This document shows positions 16,342-25,041 of a DNA stretch of 64,000 nucleotides, piece after piece. Positions within the stretch are counted from its first letter, which is position 1; every line of letters starts with the position of its first letter. Made by a program: the position numbers and the translations under genes. The stretch comes from Rheinheimera sp. (lineage in GTDB: Bacteria; Pseudomonadota; Gammaproteobacteria; Enterobacterales; Alteromonadaceae): the NCBI RefSeq assembly GCF_030690345.1, contig NZ_JAUYGV010000001.1, positions 124,001 to 188,000 on the forward strand, in the 5' to 3' direction. The notes under the pieces are model-generated. The model had not been told where the DNA came from. It ran no database searches and saw only the letters and a program-made list of their open reading frames with translations.

Positions 16342-16371
16342 ATCACACAAAAAGTTGAGGAAGACTGCCGT

Positions 16372-16554
16372 ATGAAAAGACAAAAACGTGATCGTCTGGA
16401 ACGTGCTCATGCTCAAGGTTATCGTGCCGGTGTAACCGGACGGTCCAAAGAAATTTGCCCTTATCAAGGTTTAGATACGCGCTCACAATGGTTAGGAGGC
16501 TGGCGCGAGGCCATCGAAGATCGCAACGTTGGGTTGTTTAATAAAGGCCAATAG
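16372..16554 (+). CDS. rmf: Ribosome modulation factor
   Basis: 60-residue basic protein that pairs 70S ribosomes into inactive 100S dimers in stationary phase. The conserved core is plain: RDRLERAHAQGYRAGVTGRS followed by CPY and SQWLGGWREA. GAGGA lies a few bases upstream of the ATG. The length is slightly above the E. coli protein (55). Expression is probably tied to growth phase; see the leader hairpin at 16313. The gene ends at a bidirectional terminator shared with fabA. Confidence 0.95.
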   Translation: MKRQKRDRLERAHAQGYRAGVTGRSKEICPYQGLDTRSQWLGGWREAIEDRNVGLFNKGQ

Positions 16555-16598
16555 TTTTATAGGCAAATAGTTTTCTGTGTAGTTAATTACCGCATTAA

Positions 16599-16632
16599 AA
16601 AAGCCCCGGCAAGATTACTCTGCGGGGCTTTT
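16599..16632. terminator. Bidirectional terminator between rmf and fabA
   Basis: AAAAGCCCCG (16599-16608) pairs with CGGGGCTTTT (16623-16632), with A and T runs outside both arms, so it can stop transcription from either side. Confidence 0.88.
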
Positions 16633-16652
16633 GTCATTTTAGGGCAGTTACA

Positions 16653-17165
16653 TCAGAAGCTGGACGTATCCTGAAATAAACCGACTTTTAAATCTTCTGC
16701 GGCATAAATATCGCGGCCATCCACACTGACAACACCATCAGCAATACCCATAAACAGTTTACGTTTAATCACGCGCTTCATATTGATGGTATAAGTAACT
16801 TTTTTCGCCGTTGGCAGAATTTGACCGGTAAACTTAACCTCGCCAACGCCCAGGGCGCGGCCTTTACCCGGACCTTCACACCAGCCCAAAAAGAAGCCGA
16901 CTAATTGCCACATAGCATCCAGTCCCAGACAGCCGGGCATCACCGGATCACCTTTAAAGTGACAGGCGAAAAACCACAGGTCCGGTGTTATATCCAGCTC
17001 AGCAATAATTTGCCCCTTGCCGTATAAGCCACCTTCTTCAGAAATATGTACTATGCGATCCATCATCAGCATATTGTCAGAAGGTAATTGGCTATTACCT
17101 TCACCAAACAATTCGCCATTGGCACAAGCGATTAAATCTTCTTTTGTAAAGCTATTCTTAGTCAT
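16653..17165 (-). CDS. fabA: 3-hydroxydecanoyl-ACP dehydratase/isomerase
   Basis: Hot-dog-fold enzyme that introduces the double bond for unsaturated fatty acids by dehydrating 3-hydroxydecanoyl-ACP and isomerising the product. 170 residues, the normal length. The active-site stretch [18 protein letters not shown] is present: the catalytic His is near residue 70 and the Asp of LGLDA near 84. A FabR-like palindrome at 17201-17218 lies 35 bases upstream of the ATG, so repression by FabR is likely. It is read towards rmf and stopped by the shared terminator. Confidence 0.97.
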   Translation of the reverse strand: MTKNSFTKEDLIACANGELFGEGNSQLPSDNMLMMDRIVHISEEGGLYGKGQIIAELDITPDLWFFACHFKGDPVMPGCLGLDAMWQLVGFFLGWCEGPGKGRALGVGEVKFTGQILPTAKKVTYTINMKRVIKRKLFMGIADGVVSVDGRDIYAAEDLKVGLFQDTSSF

Positions 17166-17200
17166 GTATGTTTAATCCAGTGAAAATACCGGGCCACTTT

Positions 17201-17218
17201 AGCGAACACTTGTACGCT
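17201..17218. promoter_or_regulatory. FabR-like operator upstream of fabA
   Basis: AGCGAACAC-TTGTACGCT is an 18-bp near-perfect palindrome of the type AGCGTACAnnTGTACGCT described for FabR at fabA and fabB. Its position between promoter region and start codon fits repression of unsaturated fatty-acid synthesis. Confidence 0.7.
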
Positions 17219-17258
17219 AAACAAGTCCGATTTGTGTAAAGCCTTATTTTTACGCGCA

Positions 17259-17274
17259 AACCGGACAACCGGTT
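17259..17274. repeat. Second palindrome upstream of fabA
   Basis: AACCGG-ACAA-CCGGTT is a perfect 6+6 inverted repeat between fabA and the divergent gene at 17311. It resembles a regulator site. It only partly fits the FadR consensus (about 11 of 17 positions), so I leave it unassigned. Confidence 0.45.
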
Positions 17275-17310
17275 AAGTGTATGACAGTATGATTGCCAAA
17301 GAGTGACATC

Positions 17311-17568
17311 ATGACCAACTCCAGTGGAAAAGCGCTGACCAATGCTGAGAAACAGCAGCGTTATCGTGAGCGGCAAAAACAATCCGGTAAAAAAGAGCTG
17401 CGTGGCTACCTGACACCGGAAGCGTTAACTTGCTATGAAGAGATCCAGAAGAAAACCGAATGGAGCGACAGCATCTTGCTCAGTAATGCTATCCGTTTGA
17501 TGTACGCCGCACACAAATGTGGTCAGGTGGGCATTTTAAACAGCTGGTTAACCGAGCATAAGCGTTGA
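17311..17568 (+). CDS. Small uncharacterised protein, possibly DNA-binding
   Basis: 85 residues from the ATG at 17311, with GAGTGA close upstream. A TTG 18 bases earlier is less likely. The N-terminal third is basic (EKQQRYRERQKQSGKKELRG). After it comes a strand-like segment and two helices, PEALTCYEEIQKKTEW and DSILLSNAIRLMYAAHK. This recalls a ribbon-helix-helix protein with an extra basic arm, but I cannot name the family. It is divergent from fabA and might bind the palindromes between them; that is speculation. Confidence 0.6.
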   Translation: MTNSSGKALTNAEKQQRYRERQKQSGKKELRGYLTPEALTCYEEIQKKTEWSDSILLSNAIRLMYAAHKCGQVGILNSWLTEHKR

Positions 17569-17650
17569 TTTATCCGCACGGCAGGTGTTGCCGGTGCGTG
17601 TTCAGCGTTATAATGCCGCCAGTGTATGCTGAGTAACCAGAGAGCTTTTA

Positions 17651-18508
17651 ATGATTTTGTTTGTACGGGATCTAACCGTTATTGATTTTTCTTACCTGTG
17701 CGCCAAGCGCGGTATGTTGGGTGAAAGCTATATTGTTGATGTAGAACTGCACGGCGGTTTGGATCAAACCTCGATGGTGTTGGATTTTGCCAAAGTTAAA
17801 AAAGTGATCAAGCAGGCAATAGATCAGCTGGTAGATCATAAGCTGGCAGTACCGGCCCTATCTGCGGCCCTTACCATGGAAAGCAGCGCTGAGTTGCAGC
17901 GCTTAAACTTTCAATCTGCACGCGGGCGCATCAGTATGGCGGCACCGGCACAGGCCATAGTGGCTATTGGCGCCGAAGATATAAATGAGCACAGCGTCAC
18001 GGCATTTTTGCAGCAGCAAATTGCGCCTTTACTGCCGGACAATGTACAGCAGTTGATTTTTACTCTGCGGCCTGAGGCCAGCAACAGTTTTTACTATCAC
18101 TACAGCCATGGTTTGAAGAAGCATGACGGTAATTGCCAGCGTATTGCCCATGGTCATCGCTCTACTATCCAAATTTATACCGATGGCATGTTAGCGCCAC
18201 GGTTAAACAAATACTGGTGCGAGCGCTGGCAGGACATTTATTTAGGCAGCACTGAAGATATTTGCACACCGGCTGAATTACAACATCTGAGCGCAGGTGA
18301 CGGCGATTATTGTTTTCGCTACCAGGCCGCCCAGGGCTGGTTTGAGTTAACGATGCCGGCTGCGCACTGTGAAATTGTGGCCTGTGATACCACGGTAGAG
18401 TGTTTGGCTGATTACATCGCCGCTGAGCTAAAGCAGCTGGATAACACAAAACAATATAAGGTAGTGGCATATGAAGGGGTGGGCAAAGGCGCTATCGCTG
18501 TTAGCTAG
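17651..18508 (+). CDS. Double-domain 6-pyruvoyl-tetrahydropterin synthase-like protein
   Basis: 285 residues, about twice the usual PTPS/QueD subunit. The first half keeps the core MVLDFAKVKKVI (42-53) and VDHKL (61-65), but where the zinc-binding HGH should stand it has GMLGESY (21-27). The second half has His153, His158, Cys162 and His167-Gly-His169 in the HGLKKHDGNCQRIAHGHRS stretch, then TTVECLADYIAAEL near the end. So zinc ligands and substrate residues appear to be split over two repeats. It may make a 6-carboxy- or 6-pyruvoyl-tetrahydropterin, or have drifted to another role. It overlaps the M23 peptidase gene by 38 bases. Confidence 0.75.
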   Translation: MILFVRDLTVIDFSYLCAKRGMLGESYIVDVELHGGLDQTSMVLDFAKVKKVIKQAIDQLVDHKLAVPALSAALTMESSAELQRLNFQSARGRISMAAPAQAIVAIGAEDINEHSVTAFLQQQIAPLLPDNVQQLIFTLRPEASNSFYYHYSHGLKKHDGNCQRIAHGHRSTIQIYTDGMLAPRLNKYWCERWQDIYLGSTEDICTPAELQHLSAGDGDYCFRYQAAQGWFELTMPAAHCEIVACDTTVECLADYIAAELKQLDNTKQYKVVAYEGVGKGAIAVS

Positions 18509-19283
18509 CGTCAGTTTTGTACTGGCAGCACAACCGCAACCACAGCTCGAAGGGCAGCTAACCCAGGGCAGTTTAGTACGCGGCAAAGCGCCGCTTGGCA
18601 GCAAAGTGTTTTTTAATCAAACAGAGCTTCCACTTAGCAGCGATGGCCGCTTTGTGTTTGGTATTGGCCGTGACGCACCACTTGAGCATCAGCTTAAAGT
18701 GGTACTGGACGGGAAAGAGCATGTTTCCACGCTGAGCTTTACTGCGCGGCAATACGATGTTCAGCATGTTAACGGTGTCGCACAAAAATATGTGACACCG
18801 CCGGCAGAGGTTACCGAGCGTATTCGCCGCGACAACCTGCAGGTGCGGGCAGTTCGCGAAACTATATCAGACTTACCGTACATTTTTGCTACCCCGGTAA
18901 TGCCGGCACAGGGCCGTATTTCCGGAGTTTACGGCAGCCAACGGGTATTTAACGGTGAGCCGCGCAATCCGCACTATGGCCTGGATGTCGCTGCGCCGGT
19001 GGGGGCTCCCGTAACAGCGCCGCTTGGTGGCACCGTATTGCTGGCAGAAGATTTATATTATTCCGGCCTGACATTGATAGTGGATCATGGCTTTGGCATC
19101 AGCTCTACCTTTATGCATTTAAGTAAGTTTGATGTAGCCGTGGGACAAAGCATAACGCAGGGTCAGAAGATTGCAGAGGTGGGTGCCACCGGCCGTGTTA
19201 CCGGGCCGCATCTGGACTGGCGTATTAACTGGCAGCAGGAACGGTTGGATCCGGCCCTGCTACCGGGTTTGGTTATAAACTAA
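18471..19283 (+). CDS. M23 family metallopeptidase (LytM domain), exported
   Basis: 270 residues with an N-terminal signal sequence (cleavage near SFVLAAQ, about residue 20). The C-terminal LytM domain from about 155 has the zinc set: HYGLDVAAP (His and Asp, near 165), and later GPHLDWRIN near 245, with HLSKFD between. All key residues are present, so it is probably an active periplasmic peptidoglycan endopeptidase. The start lies inside the 3' end of the PTPS-like gene (38-base overlap), with AAGGT upstream. It converges with the M61 gene, sharing 4 bases of stop region. Confidence 0.9.
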   Translation: MKGWAKALSLLASVSFVLAAQPQPQLEGQLTQGSLVRGKAPLGSKVFFNQTELPLSSDGRFVFGIGRDAPLEHQLKVVLDGKEHVSTLSFTARQYDVQHVNGVAQKYVTPPAEVTERIRRDNLQVRAVRETISDLPYIFATPVMPAQGRISGVYGSQRVFNGEPRNPHYGLDVAAPVGAPVTAPLGGTVLLAEDLYYSGLTLIVDHGFGISSTFMHLSKFDVAVGQSITQGQKIAEVGATGRVTGPHLDWRINWQQERLDPALLPGLVIN

Positions 19284-21058
19284 CGCGGCTGAACTTGTTG
19301 TAGCCAGGCGTCGCACAATGTTTGTTCTGCAACTGTAAGCACCGCAACCTGTTGTGGTGCGGCATTTAACGTTAGCTGGCTCTGCAATAAACGGTCTTTA
19401 CGATAAAAATGCAGTGTTAAGCTGTCGCCGTTTCTGCTGCGTTTTAACAGCTGTGGCAGGCTGGTGGCACTTATTTTACGGCCATCCAACGCTAACAGCT
19501 GATCTCCGCTCATTAAACCGGCCTGATGCGCACTACCGCCATGATAAACCTGTGTCAGCTGCACCAGGCCATTAACAACCTTGGTTTGGGCGCCGATAAA
19601 CGCCGGCGCATCCGCCGTCGCCTCACCACCGAAATCATCGCCATGTTGCATAGGTCGCAAGGTTAGCTGCAACCCCAGTGCCGGTAACAGTGATGCCAGC
19701 GGCAGGCTAATGGCCTGTGTTAGCCAATCATCGGTCAGGGCGGCTAGTTCAGCAAAGCCCAGTTGCTGCAGCACCAGTTGTAAGGCATTATCCGGTGTAC
19801 CTGATACCAGGTACTGCTGCCATAATTGACGCACAACCTGATCAAGGCAGGCACCGTGGCGGCGTAACCAGGCATCCAGACACAGTGCCAATAAGGCGCC
19901 TTTAGCGTAGTAACTGACCACTGCATTAACGGCATTTTCATCCTGCTTATAAAACTTAGTCCAGGCGGTAAAACTACTGTCAGTCAGGCTTTGTTGCGTG
20001 TCACTTGGGTTACGCGTGACTCTTGAGATGGTCTTTTCCAGCGTTTTAATATAGCTTTTACTGTCAATTAAGCTGGCACGCACCAGCGCCAGGTCATCGT
20101 AGTAGGAGGTGAAACCTTCGTATAACCACAGCTGTGGCGTGTACTGCTCTGCTGCTAACTGATACTGTGCGAAGCAGGCCGGTTTTAACCGTTTAACCCA
20201 CCAGGTATGAAAATATTCGTGGCTGCAAAGTGCCAGCAGGTTTTGATACTTGTCGTCAGTGTCAGCCTGGCCCGGCGCCGGTAAATCAAAGCGGCTGCAC
20301 AGCAATAGCGTTGAATTGAGATGCTCCAGGCCACCGTAGCCATCTTCTGTGACCCAGAGTAAAAACCAATAGCTGGTTAAATCGGCCGGCAGGCTGCCGA
20401 AGGTTGTTACTTGTTGGCGGCAAATTTTTTCCACATCATGACTAAAACGCGGTAAGTCAGTTAAGTTGTCGCCTGTTACCACCAGGTAGTGTGTAATGTC
20501 ATCAATGCTGAACTCTGCCAACTGGAAATGGCCCGCCAGTATCGGGCTGTCGATAAGGTTTTGATAGCTGGTAGCCAGATATTCGCCAAAGCCAAGAAAA
20601 TCAGTGTCGGTAGCGCGATTTAAGCCGGTAGCAAGCCGCCAGTTTTTGGTTACGTGTGACTTAGGTTTGCTGATATGCAGCCGATGCGGCAACTGCTCTA
20701 ACGTGCTGACACTCAGGCACAGGCTGGCAGGGTTCAGCACGGCGATCTCATCATCAATATAGGCTGCGCGCACCGATAAATCATAAGCATATAGCTGATA
20801 AGTTACGCTGACGGTGCTGCTGTTACAGTGCAACTGCCAGCGTTGTTTATCCATTTGCTGCAGTATCAGCGGCCCGCTGTCGTCTGCAGCACTGATGGCA
20901 ACAATGTTGCGGGCAAAATCACGGATCATATAGCTGCCCGGGATCCACGCCGGCAGCGCCAGTTCATGTATTGCATCAACGGGTTTAAAGCTCAGGTTAA
21001 CGCTGACCAGGTGTGCGCCGATATCGCTGATATCCAGCCGGTACTTCACAGATTTCAT
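19280..21058 (-). CDS. M61 family aminopeptidase with PDZ domain
   Basis: 592 residues, the usual size of bacterial M61 (glycyl aminopeptidase-like) enzymes. An N-terminal beta-sandwich runs to about 170. The zinc site HEYFHTWWVKRL is near residue 280, with a downstream glutamate in WLYEGFTSYYDD near 310. A C-terminal PDZ domain from about 480 includes GLMSGDQLLALDG. There is no signal peptide, so it probably acts in the cytoplasm. It is divergent from hinT. Confidence 0.9.
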   Translation of the reverse strand: MKSVKYRLDISDIGAHLVSVNLSFKPVDAIHELALPAWIPGSYMIRDFARNIVAISAADDSGPLILQQMDKQRWQLHCNSSTVSVTYQLYAYDLSVRAAYIDDEIAVLNPASLCLSVSTLEQLPHRLHISKPKSHVTKNWRLATGLNRATDTDFLGFGEYLATSYQNLIDSPILAGHFQLAEFSIDDITHYLVVTGDNLTDLPRFSHDVEKICRQQVTTFGSLPADLTSYWFLLWVTEDGYGGLEHLNSTLLLCSRFDLPAPGQADTDDKYQNLLALCSHEYFHTWWVKRLKPACFAQYQLAAEQYTPQLWLYEGFTSYYDDLALVRASLIDSKSYIKTLEKTISRVTRNPSDTQQSLTDSSFTAWTKFYKQDENAVNAVVSYYAKGALLALCLDAWLRRHGACLDQVVRQLWQQYLVSGTPDNALQLVLQQLGFAELAALTDDWLTQAISLPLASLLPALGLQLTLRPMQHGDDFGGEATADAPAFIGAQTKVVNGLVQLTQVYHGGSAHQAGLMSGDQLLALDGRKISATSLPQLLKRSRNGDSLTLHFYRKDRLLQSQLTLNAAPQQVAVLTVAEQTLCDAWLQQVQPR

Positions 21059-21135
21059 AGTATTTCTCTTTGCCTGCTGTGCTTTGGCGTATTAAGCTGG
21101 CTATTATGCCGCTAAAACCGACGAAGGAAAATGAC

Positions 21136-21486
21136 ATGGCTGTAGAAACGGTATTCAGTAAAATTATCCGCCGCGAGGCCAATGCTGATATTTTATATCA
21201 GGATGAATTGGTAACGGCGTTTCGTGATATTCACCCCAGAGCGCCGGTGCATATTTTACTGGTTCCTAATCAGCTTATTCCAACGGTAAATGATGTAGAG
21301 CCACAACACGAGGCGGCACTGGGCCGTTTGTTTAGTGTGGCGCGTAAATTGGCAGCAGAGCATGGTATTGCCGACAAAGGCTATCGCTTGATCATGAACT
21401 GCAATGCCCATGGTGGCCAGGAGGTATATCATATTCACCTGCATTTGGTTGGCGGCAGGGCGTTGGGGCCGATGTTAAGCCGCTAA
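21136..21486 (+). CDS. hinT: HIT-family purine nucleoside phosphoramidase
   Basis: 116 residues from the ATG at 21136, which has GAAGGA 9 bases upstream. The earlier in-frame start would add an unlikely tail. It starts with [20 protein letters not shown], the N-terminus of the HinT branch, and ends with the histidine triad HIHLHLVGG near residue 103. The family hydrolyses adenosine phosphoramidates and lysyl-AMP in the cytosol. Confidence 0.93.
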   Translation: MAVETVFSKIIRREANADILYQDELVTAFRDIHPRAPVHILLVPNQLIPTVNDVEPQHEAALGRLFSVARKLAAEHGIADKGYRLIMNCNAHGGQEVYHIHLHLVGGRALGPMLSR

Positions 21487-21533
21487 CTGAAGCGGTAACG
21501 GCAGCGTTGAATACGTATTTCTCTGCGATACTG

Positions 21534-21561
21534 TTGCAATTGCAGACAAGTCTTATAGAAT
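21534..21561 (+). promoter_or_regulatory. Promoter of the acyl-CoA thioesterase gene
   Basis: TTGCAA (21534-21539), 16 bp, TAGAAT (21556-21561), followed by a GC-rich discriminator CCGCGTCC. It is 55 bases before the start codon. Confidence 0.5.
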
Positions 21562-21615
21562 CCGCGTCCTGAAGCTTTACCGGCAAAGTACTAAACAGTA
21601 CAGAAGAGTACAGAT

Positions 21616-22014
21616 ATGAATAATGACGCCCTGATCGCCAAACGGATGGAGCATGCGGTTACCCGGGTAACCAAAACCGTATTTCCCGGCAGAACCAACC
21701 ATCACAATACCTTATTTGGTGGCGAAGCGCTGGCCTGGATGGACGAAGCTGCCTTTATCGCGGCAACGCGGTTTTGCCGCAAACCGCTGGTTACTGTCAG
21801 TTCAGACCGGGTAGATTTTAAAGAGTCTATTCCGGCCGGCACTATTATTGAACTGGTAGCCAAAGTGGAACATGTCGGGCGCACCAGCATCCGCGTGCAT
21901 GTCGATATCTTTGTTGAGCATATGTACAACGATGATCAGCATAAAGCCATTTCCGGCAGCTTTACTTTTGTAGCGCTGGGGCCGGATCGTAAACCAACCC
22001 CTGTCATCGGTTAA
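21616..22014 (+). CDS. Acyl-CoA thioesterase, hot-dog fold (YciA-like)
   Basis: 132 residues. The hot-dog acyl-CoA thioesterase signature is clear: HHNTLFGGEALAWMDEAAFI near residue 30, with the Asp of WMDEAA as catalytic residue, then VTVSSDRVDFKESIPAGTII. It hydrolyses acyl-CoAs to free acid and CoA in the cytoplasm; the chain length cannot be told. It has its own promoter and probably forms a single-gene unit. Confidence 0.9.
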   Translation: MNNDALIAKRMEHAVTRVTKTVFPGRTNHHNTLFGGEALAWMDEAAFIAATRFCRKPLVTVSSDRVDFKESIPAGTIIELVAKVEHVGRTSIRVHVDIFVEHMYNDDQHKAISGSFTFVALGPDRKPTPVIG

Positions 22015-22149
22015 TTAGCCATGTTTATCCGGTCTGTATCGCTGATATAATGCGATCAACACGTGGACAAATGCGCTCAGTGAGCAGGGCACTTTACTGT
22101 TATTTGGTTATAATCGGGCCATTGTCCGGCCGTAGCGCAGGTTTTATTG

Positions 22150-23232
22150 GTGTATAAGTTATTTGAAGATCGTACCAGACAGTTCTGGATCCTGCATACT
22201 CTGGGCTGGCTGGGTTTTGCCATTGTCAATTATCTGGGCTCTTTGGTGCAGGAAACCCGCGACGCCTATCTGATTGTGGTTGCGCTCGACTCTTACATCG
22301 GCTGGCTTATTACGATTCCGCTGCGTTACGCTTATCAAAAAGTATGGCATTGGATACCATGGAAAATGGTGCTGACCGTGCTGCTGCTGGCATTTGTAGT
22401 TGCCGCAATCTGGACCGCCGTACGAAACTTTAATTACTGGGAAATATACCGCCACGGCGCCAGGCCGGATGACTGGCTAAAGTACGTGCGTGATACACCG
22501 GTAGCCTTTTATGTCATCTTAAGCTGGAGCGGGCTGTATTTCGGTATTAAGTACTATCAAACACTGCAGTTGGAAAAACAAAAATCCTTAACTGCGACCA
22601 ATAAAGCGCACGAAGCCCAGCTTAAAATGCTGCGTTATCAGCTTAACCCGCACTTTTTGTTTAACACCTTAAATGCCATTTCCACCCTGGTTTTGATCAA
22701 CGAAGCCGACACAGCCAATAAAATGGTAACCAGGCTTAGTGACTTTTTGCGCTATTCGTTGTACAAAGATCCTATTAACAAAGTTGCGCTGGAGCAGGAG
22801 ATTTACGCTGCGCGGCTGTATCTTGAAATTGAGCGGGTACGGTTCTCTGAGCGACTGTCGATAGTGTTTGATATTGAGCCTGGTACCGAGCAAGCTTTGG
22901 TACCCAGCTTAATACTGCAACCGCTGATAGAAAATGCCATTAAGTATGCGGTAGCCAGCCAGATTAATGGTGGCGAAATAGCCATTACGGCGAAAAAATT
23001 TGGTCACGATTTATTGCTGGAAGTAGCTGATAATGGCCCGGGTATGACCATTAATGACGGTCTGCCGAAAAGCAATGATAGCGGCGTTGGCCTGGTGAAT
23101 ACCAAAGAGCGGCTTGCGGCGCTTTACGATAATGACTTTGCATTGGTTTTAACGCATAACCAACCGCGTGGTTTAAAAGTAAATATAAGAATTCCACTAC
23201 AACTAGAAAAAACGGAACAGGAACATGCTTAA
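22150..23232 (+). CDS. LytS/YehU-type sensor histidine kinase
   Basis: About 360 residues. The N-terminal part has around four membrane helices (to about residue 140) with no recognisable sensor domain. Then comes the His_kinase region LRYQLNPHFLFNTLNAIS near 165, where the His of NPHFLFN is the phosphorylation site. The C-terminal ATPase domain has LQPLIENAIKYAV near 258 and DNGPGM near 298. GTG at 22150 is preferred to the TTG just before it. It overlaps the response-regulator gene by 8 bases, so the two form one unit. Confidence 0.9.
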   Translation: MYKLFEDRTRQFWILHTLGWLGFAIVNYLGSLVQETRDAYLIVVALDSYIGWLITIPLRYAYQKVWHWIPWKMVLTVLLLAFVVAAIWTAVRNFNYWEIYRHGARPDDWLKYVRDTPVAFYVILSWSGLYFGIKYYQTLQLEKQKSLTATNKAHEAQLKMLRYQLNPHFLFNTLNAISTLVLINEADTANKMVTRLSDFLRYSLYKDPINKVALEQEIYAARLYLEIERVRFSERLSIVFDIEPGTEQALVPSLILQPLIENAIKYAVASQINGGEIAITAKKFGHDLLLEVADNGPGMTINDGLPKSNDSGVGLVNTKERLAALYDNDFALVLTHNQPRGLKVNIRIPLQLEKTEQEHA

Positions 23233-24043
23233 GGTAATAGTAGTTGACGACGAACCGCTGGCCCGTAAAGGGATGTTGGTGCGGTTGAAAGAGTTTCCCG
23301 AGCTGGATGTGGTTGCTGAATGCAGCAACGGTCAGCAAGCAATAGAAAGTATCAGCCAACATAAACCGGATCTGGTATTTCTGGATGTCGAAATGCCCGG
23401 CATGGACGGTTTCAGCGTCTTAAAACAGTTGCAGGCGCAGCAGCAAACCTTGCCGTATATCGTGTTCGTTACCGCTTATGATCACTATGCGTTTAATGCT
23501 TTTGAAGTCAGTGCACTGGATTATGTGTTAAAGCCGGTCGAACCGGAGCGCCTACGGCAAGCCGTAGAGAAAGTGCTGAAGTTGTTTTTAGCCCAGGATA
23601 CGCAAAAACATAAAGGCCAGTTAGCGGAGGCCGTAGCCAAACTGACCGGTGATGATGCCGGTAATATTTTACAACGACTGGATAACGCCGAACCGGTAGT
23701 AAACGATCGTTTTCCGGATGCTATCAGCATTAAAGACAGCGGCGAAATTACCCGGGTACCGGTATCTGCTATCGAGTGGGTTGATGCCGCCGGTGACTAT
23801 ATGTGTATTCATACCCGCGATGGTCAGACGCATATACTGCGGCGCACCATGAAAGAACTGGAGCAGGAGCTGGACCCAAGGCTGTTTGTCCGCGTGCACC
23901 GCTCAGCCATTGTTAACGTGCATACCATTGCCAAGCTGCAAATGCTGGCTAACGGCGAGCATCAGTTAATGTTAACCAATGGCCAGTCAGTAAAAGTAAG
24001 CCGCAGCTATAAAGACCGCGTAAAACAAGTCTTCAGTAACTGA
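23225..24043 (+). CDS. LytTR-type response regulator
   Basis: 272 residues, partner of the kinase just upstream. The receiver domain (1-125) has the acidic pair in VVDDEP near residue 8, the phospho-acceptor Asp in LVFLDVEMPGMDG near 55, and Lys in YVLKPVE near 105. A linker of about 40 residues leads to a LytTR DNA-binding domain (170-272) with VDAAGDYMCIHT and the end RSYKDRVKQVF. It would activate promoters by binding bent direct repeats; the target genes are not visible here. Confidence 0.93.
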   Translation: MLKVIVVDDEPLARKGMLVRLKEFPELDVVAECSNGQQAIESISQHKPDLVFLDVEMPGMDGFSVLKQLQAQQQTLPYIVFVTAYDHYAFNAFEVSALDYVLKPVEPERLRQAVEKVLKLFLAQDTQKHKGQLAEAVAKLTGDDAGNILQRLDNAEPVVNDRFPDAISIKDSGEITRVPVSAIEWVDAAGDYMCIHTRDGQTHILRRTMKELEQELDPRLFVRVHRSAIVNVHTIAKLQMLANGEHQLMLTNGQSVKVSRSYKDRVKQVFSN

Positions 24044-24051
24044 TGTGGCGT

Positions 24052-25041
24052 TTAGTCGCTGGCAATTTGCTGTTGCCAGCGTACTAAAAACGGGTCGATC
24101 TGCTTTTTCCGCTCACCGGTTTGGGCCAGCGGGTACAATAACGCCTGTTGATTAATCTCTCCCGCCATCATTAAATGTGCACCCGCTACCAGTTGTTCTA
24201 CAGCAAAAGCGCCTAATTTGGTTGCCAAAATACGGTCGGCGCCAACCGGTGAGCCGCCGCGTTGGATATGGCCCAAAATACAGGCACGGCATTCTATGCC
24301 CAAAGCTGAACTGAGCGCCTCTGCCAGCGCTGTGGTGCCACCCGGGTAACTGTTCTCTGCTACCACCATAATGTAGCTGCTTTTGCCGCGTAGCAGCTGG
24401 GCACGCTGAATGGGGGTGATCAGCGTTTTGAGCGCATTGGCCTGCAATGCACCGAACTCGGGGCAAATAATTTGCTCGGCGCCGGCGGCAATACCGGCCG
24501 AGAGTGCAATATAGCCGGAGTGGCGGCCCATTAGTTCGACTAAAAAAATACGCTCAAACGCATCGGCAGTATCACGAATTTTGTCTATCGCATCCAGCGC
24601 GGTATCAATTGCCGTGGCAAAACCTATGGTGAAATCGGTGCCATCAACATCATTATCTATAGTGCCCGGCACGCCGATGATCTGGCCGCGGTAATAAGGC
24701 GCAATAGCTAAAGCGCCACGGAAACTGCCATCGCCGCCAATAATTAATAACGCATCTAACTGTAACCTGTGCAGTGTATCTGCCGCCTGGCGGGCACCGG
24801 CGTCGGTATGCAGCGCTTTGCAACGGGCACTTTTTATTATAGTGCCGCCTTGCTGGATAATATGCTGCACATGTTGCGGCAACAAGGTTTGTGAATCGTC
24901 TTCGAGTAAGCCGTTAAAACCATGGCGGAAACCTATTACGTCGATATTGTGCGCCGCAGCCGTTAATACTGCCGCGCGAATAGCAGCGTTCATGCCCGGC
25001 GCATCGCCGCCGGAGGTTAATATGCCAATGCGTTTTATCAT
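24052..25041 (-). CDS. pfkA: ATP-dependent 6-phosphofructokinase
   Basis: 329 residues. Phosphorylates fructose-6-phosphate with ATP. Motifs: GILTSGGDAPGMNAAIRA at the N-terminus, GGDGSFRGA near 102, and PGTIDNDVDGTDFTIGF near 125 with the catalytic Asp. MGRHSGYIA near 168 and ILGHIQRGGSPVGADR near 242 bind substrate. Gly at position 11 and Gly near 103 point to ATP rather than pyrophosphate use. Its presence beside a complete Entner-Doudoroff operon means both glycolytic routes are encoded. It ends 8 bases from the convergent response regulator stop. Confidence 0.95.
   Translation of the reverse strand: MIKRIGILTSGGDAPGMNAAIRAAVLTAAAHNIDVIGFRHGFNGLLEDDSQTLLPQHVQHIIQQGGTIIKSARCKALHTDAGARQAADTLHRLQLDALLIIGGDGSFRGALAIAPYYRGQIIGVPGTIDNDVDGTDFTIGFATAIDTALDAIDKIRDTADAFERIFLVELMGRHSGYIALSAGIAAGAEQIICPEFGALQANALKTLITPIQRAQLLRGKSSYIMVVAENSYPGGTTALAEALSSALGIECRACILGHIQRGGSPVGADRILATKLGAFAVEQLVAGAHLMMAGEINQQALLYPLAQTGERKKQIDPFLVRWQQQIASD

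Noticed and set aside
17259..17274. FadR site before fabA
   Set aside because: Only about 11 of 17 positions fit the FadR consensus; kept only as an unassigned palindrome.
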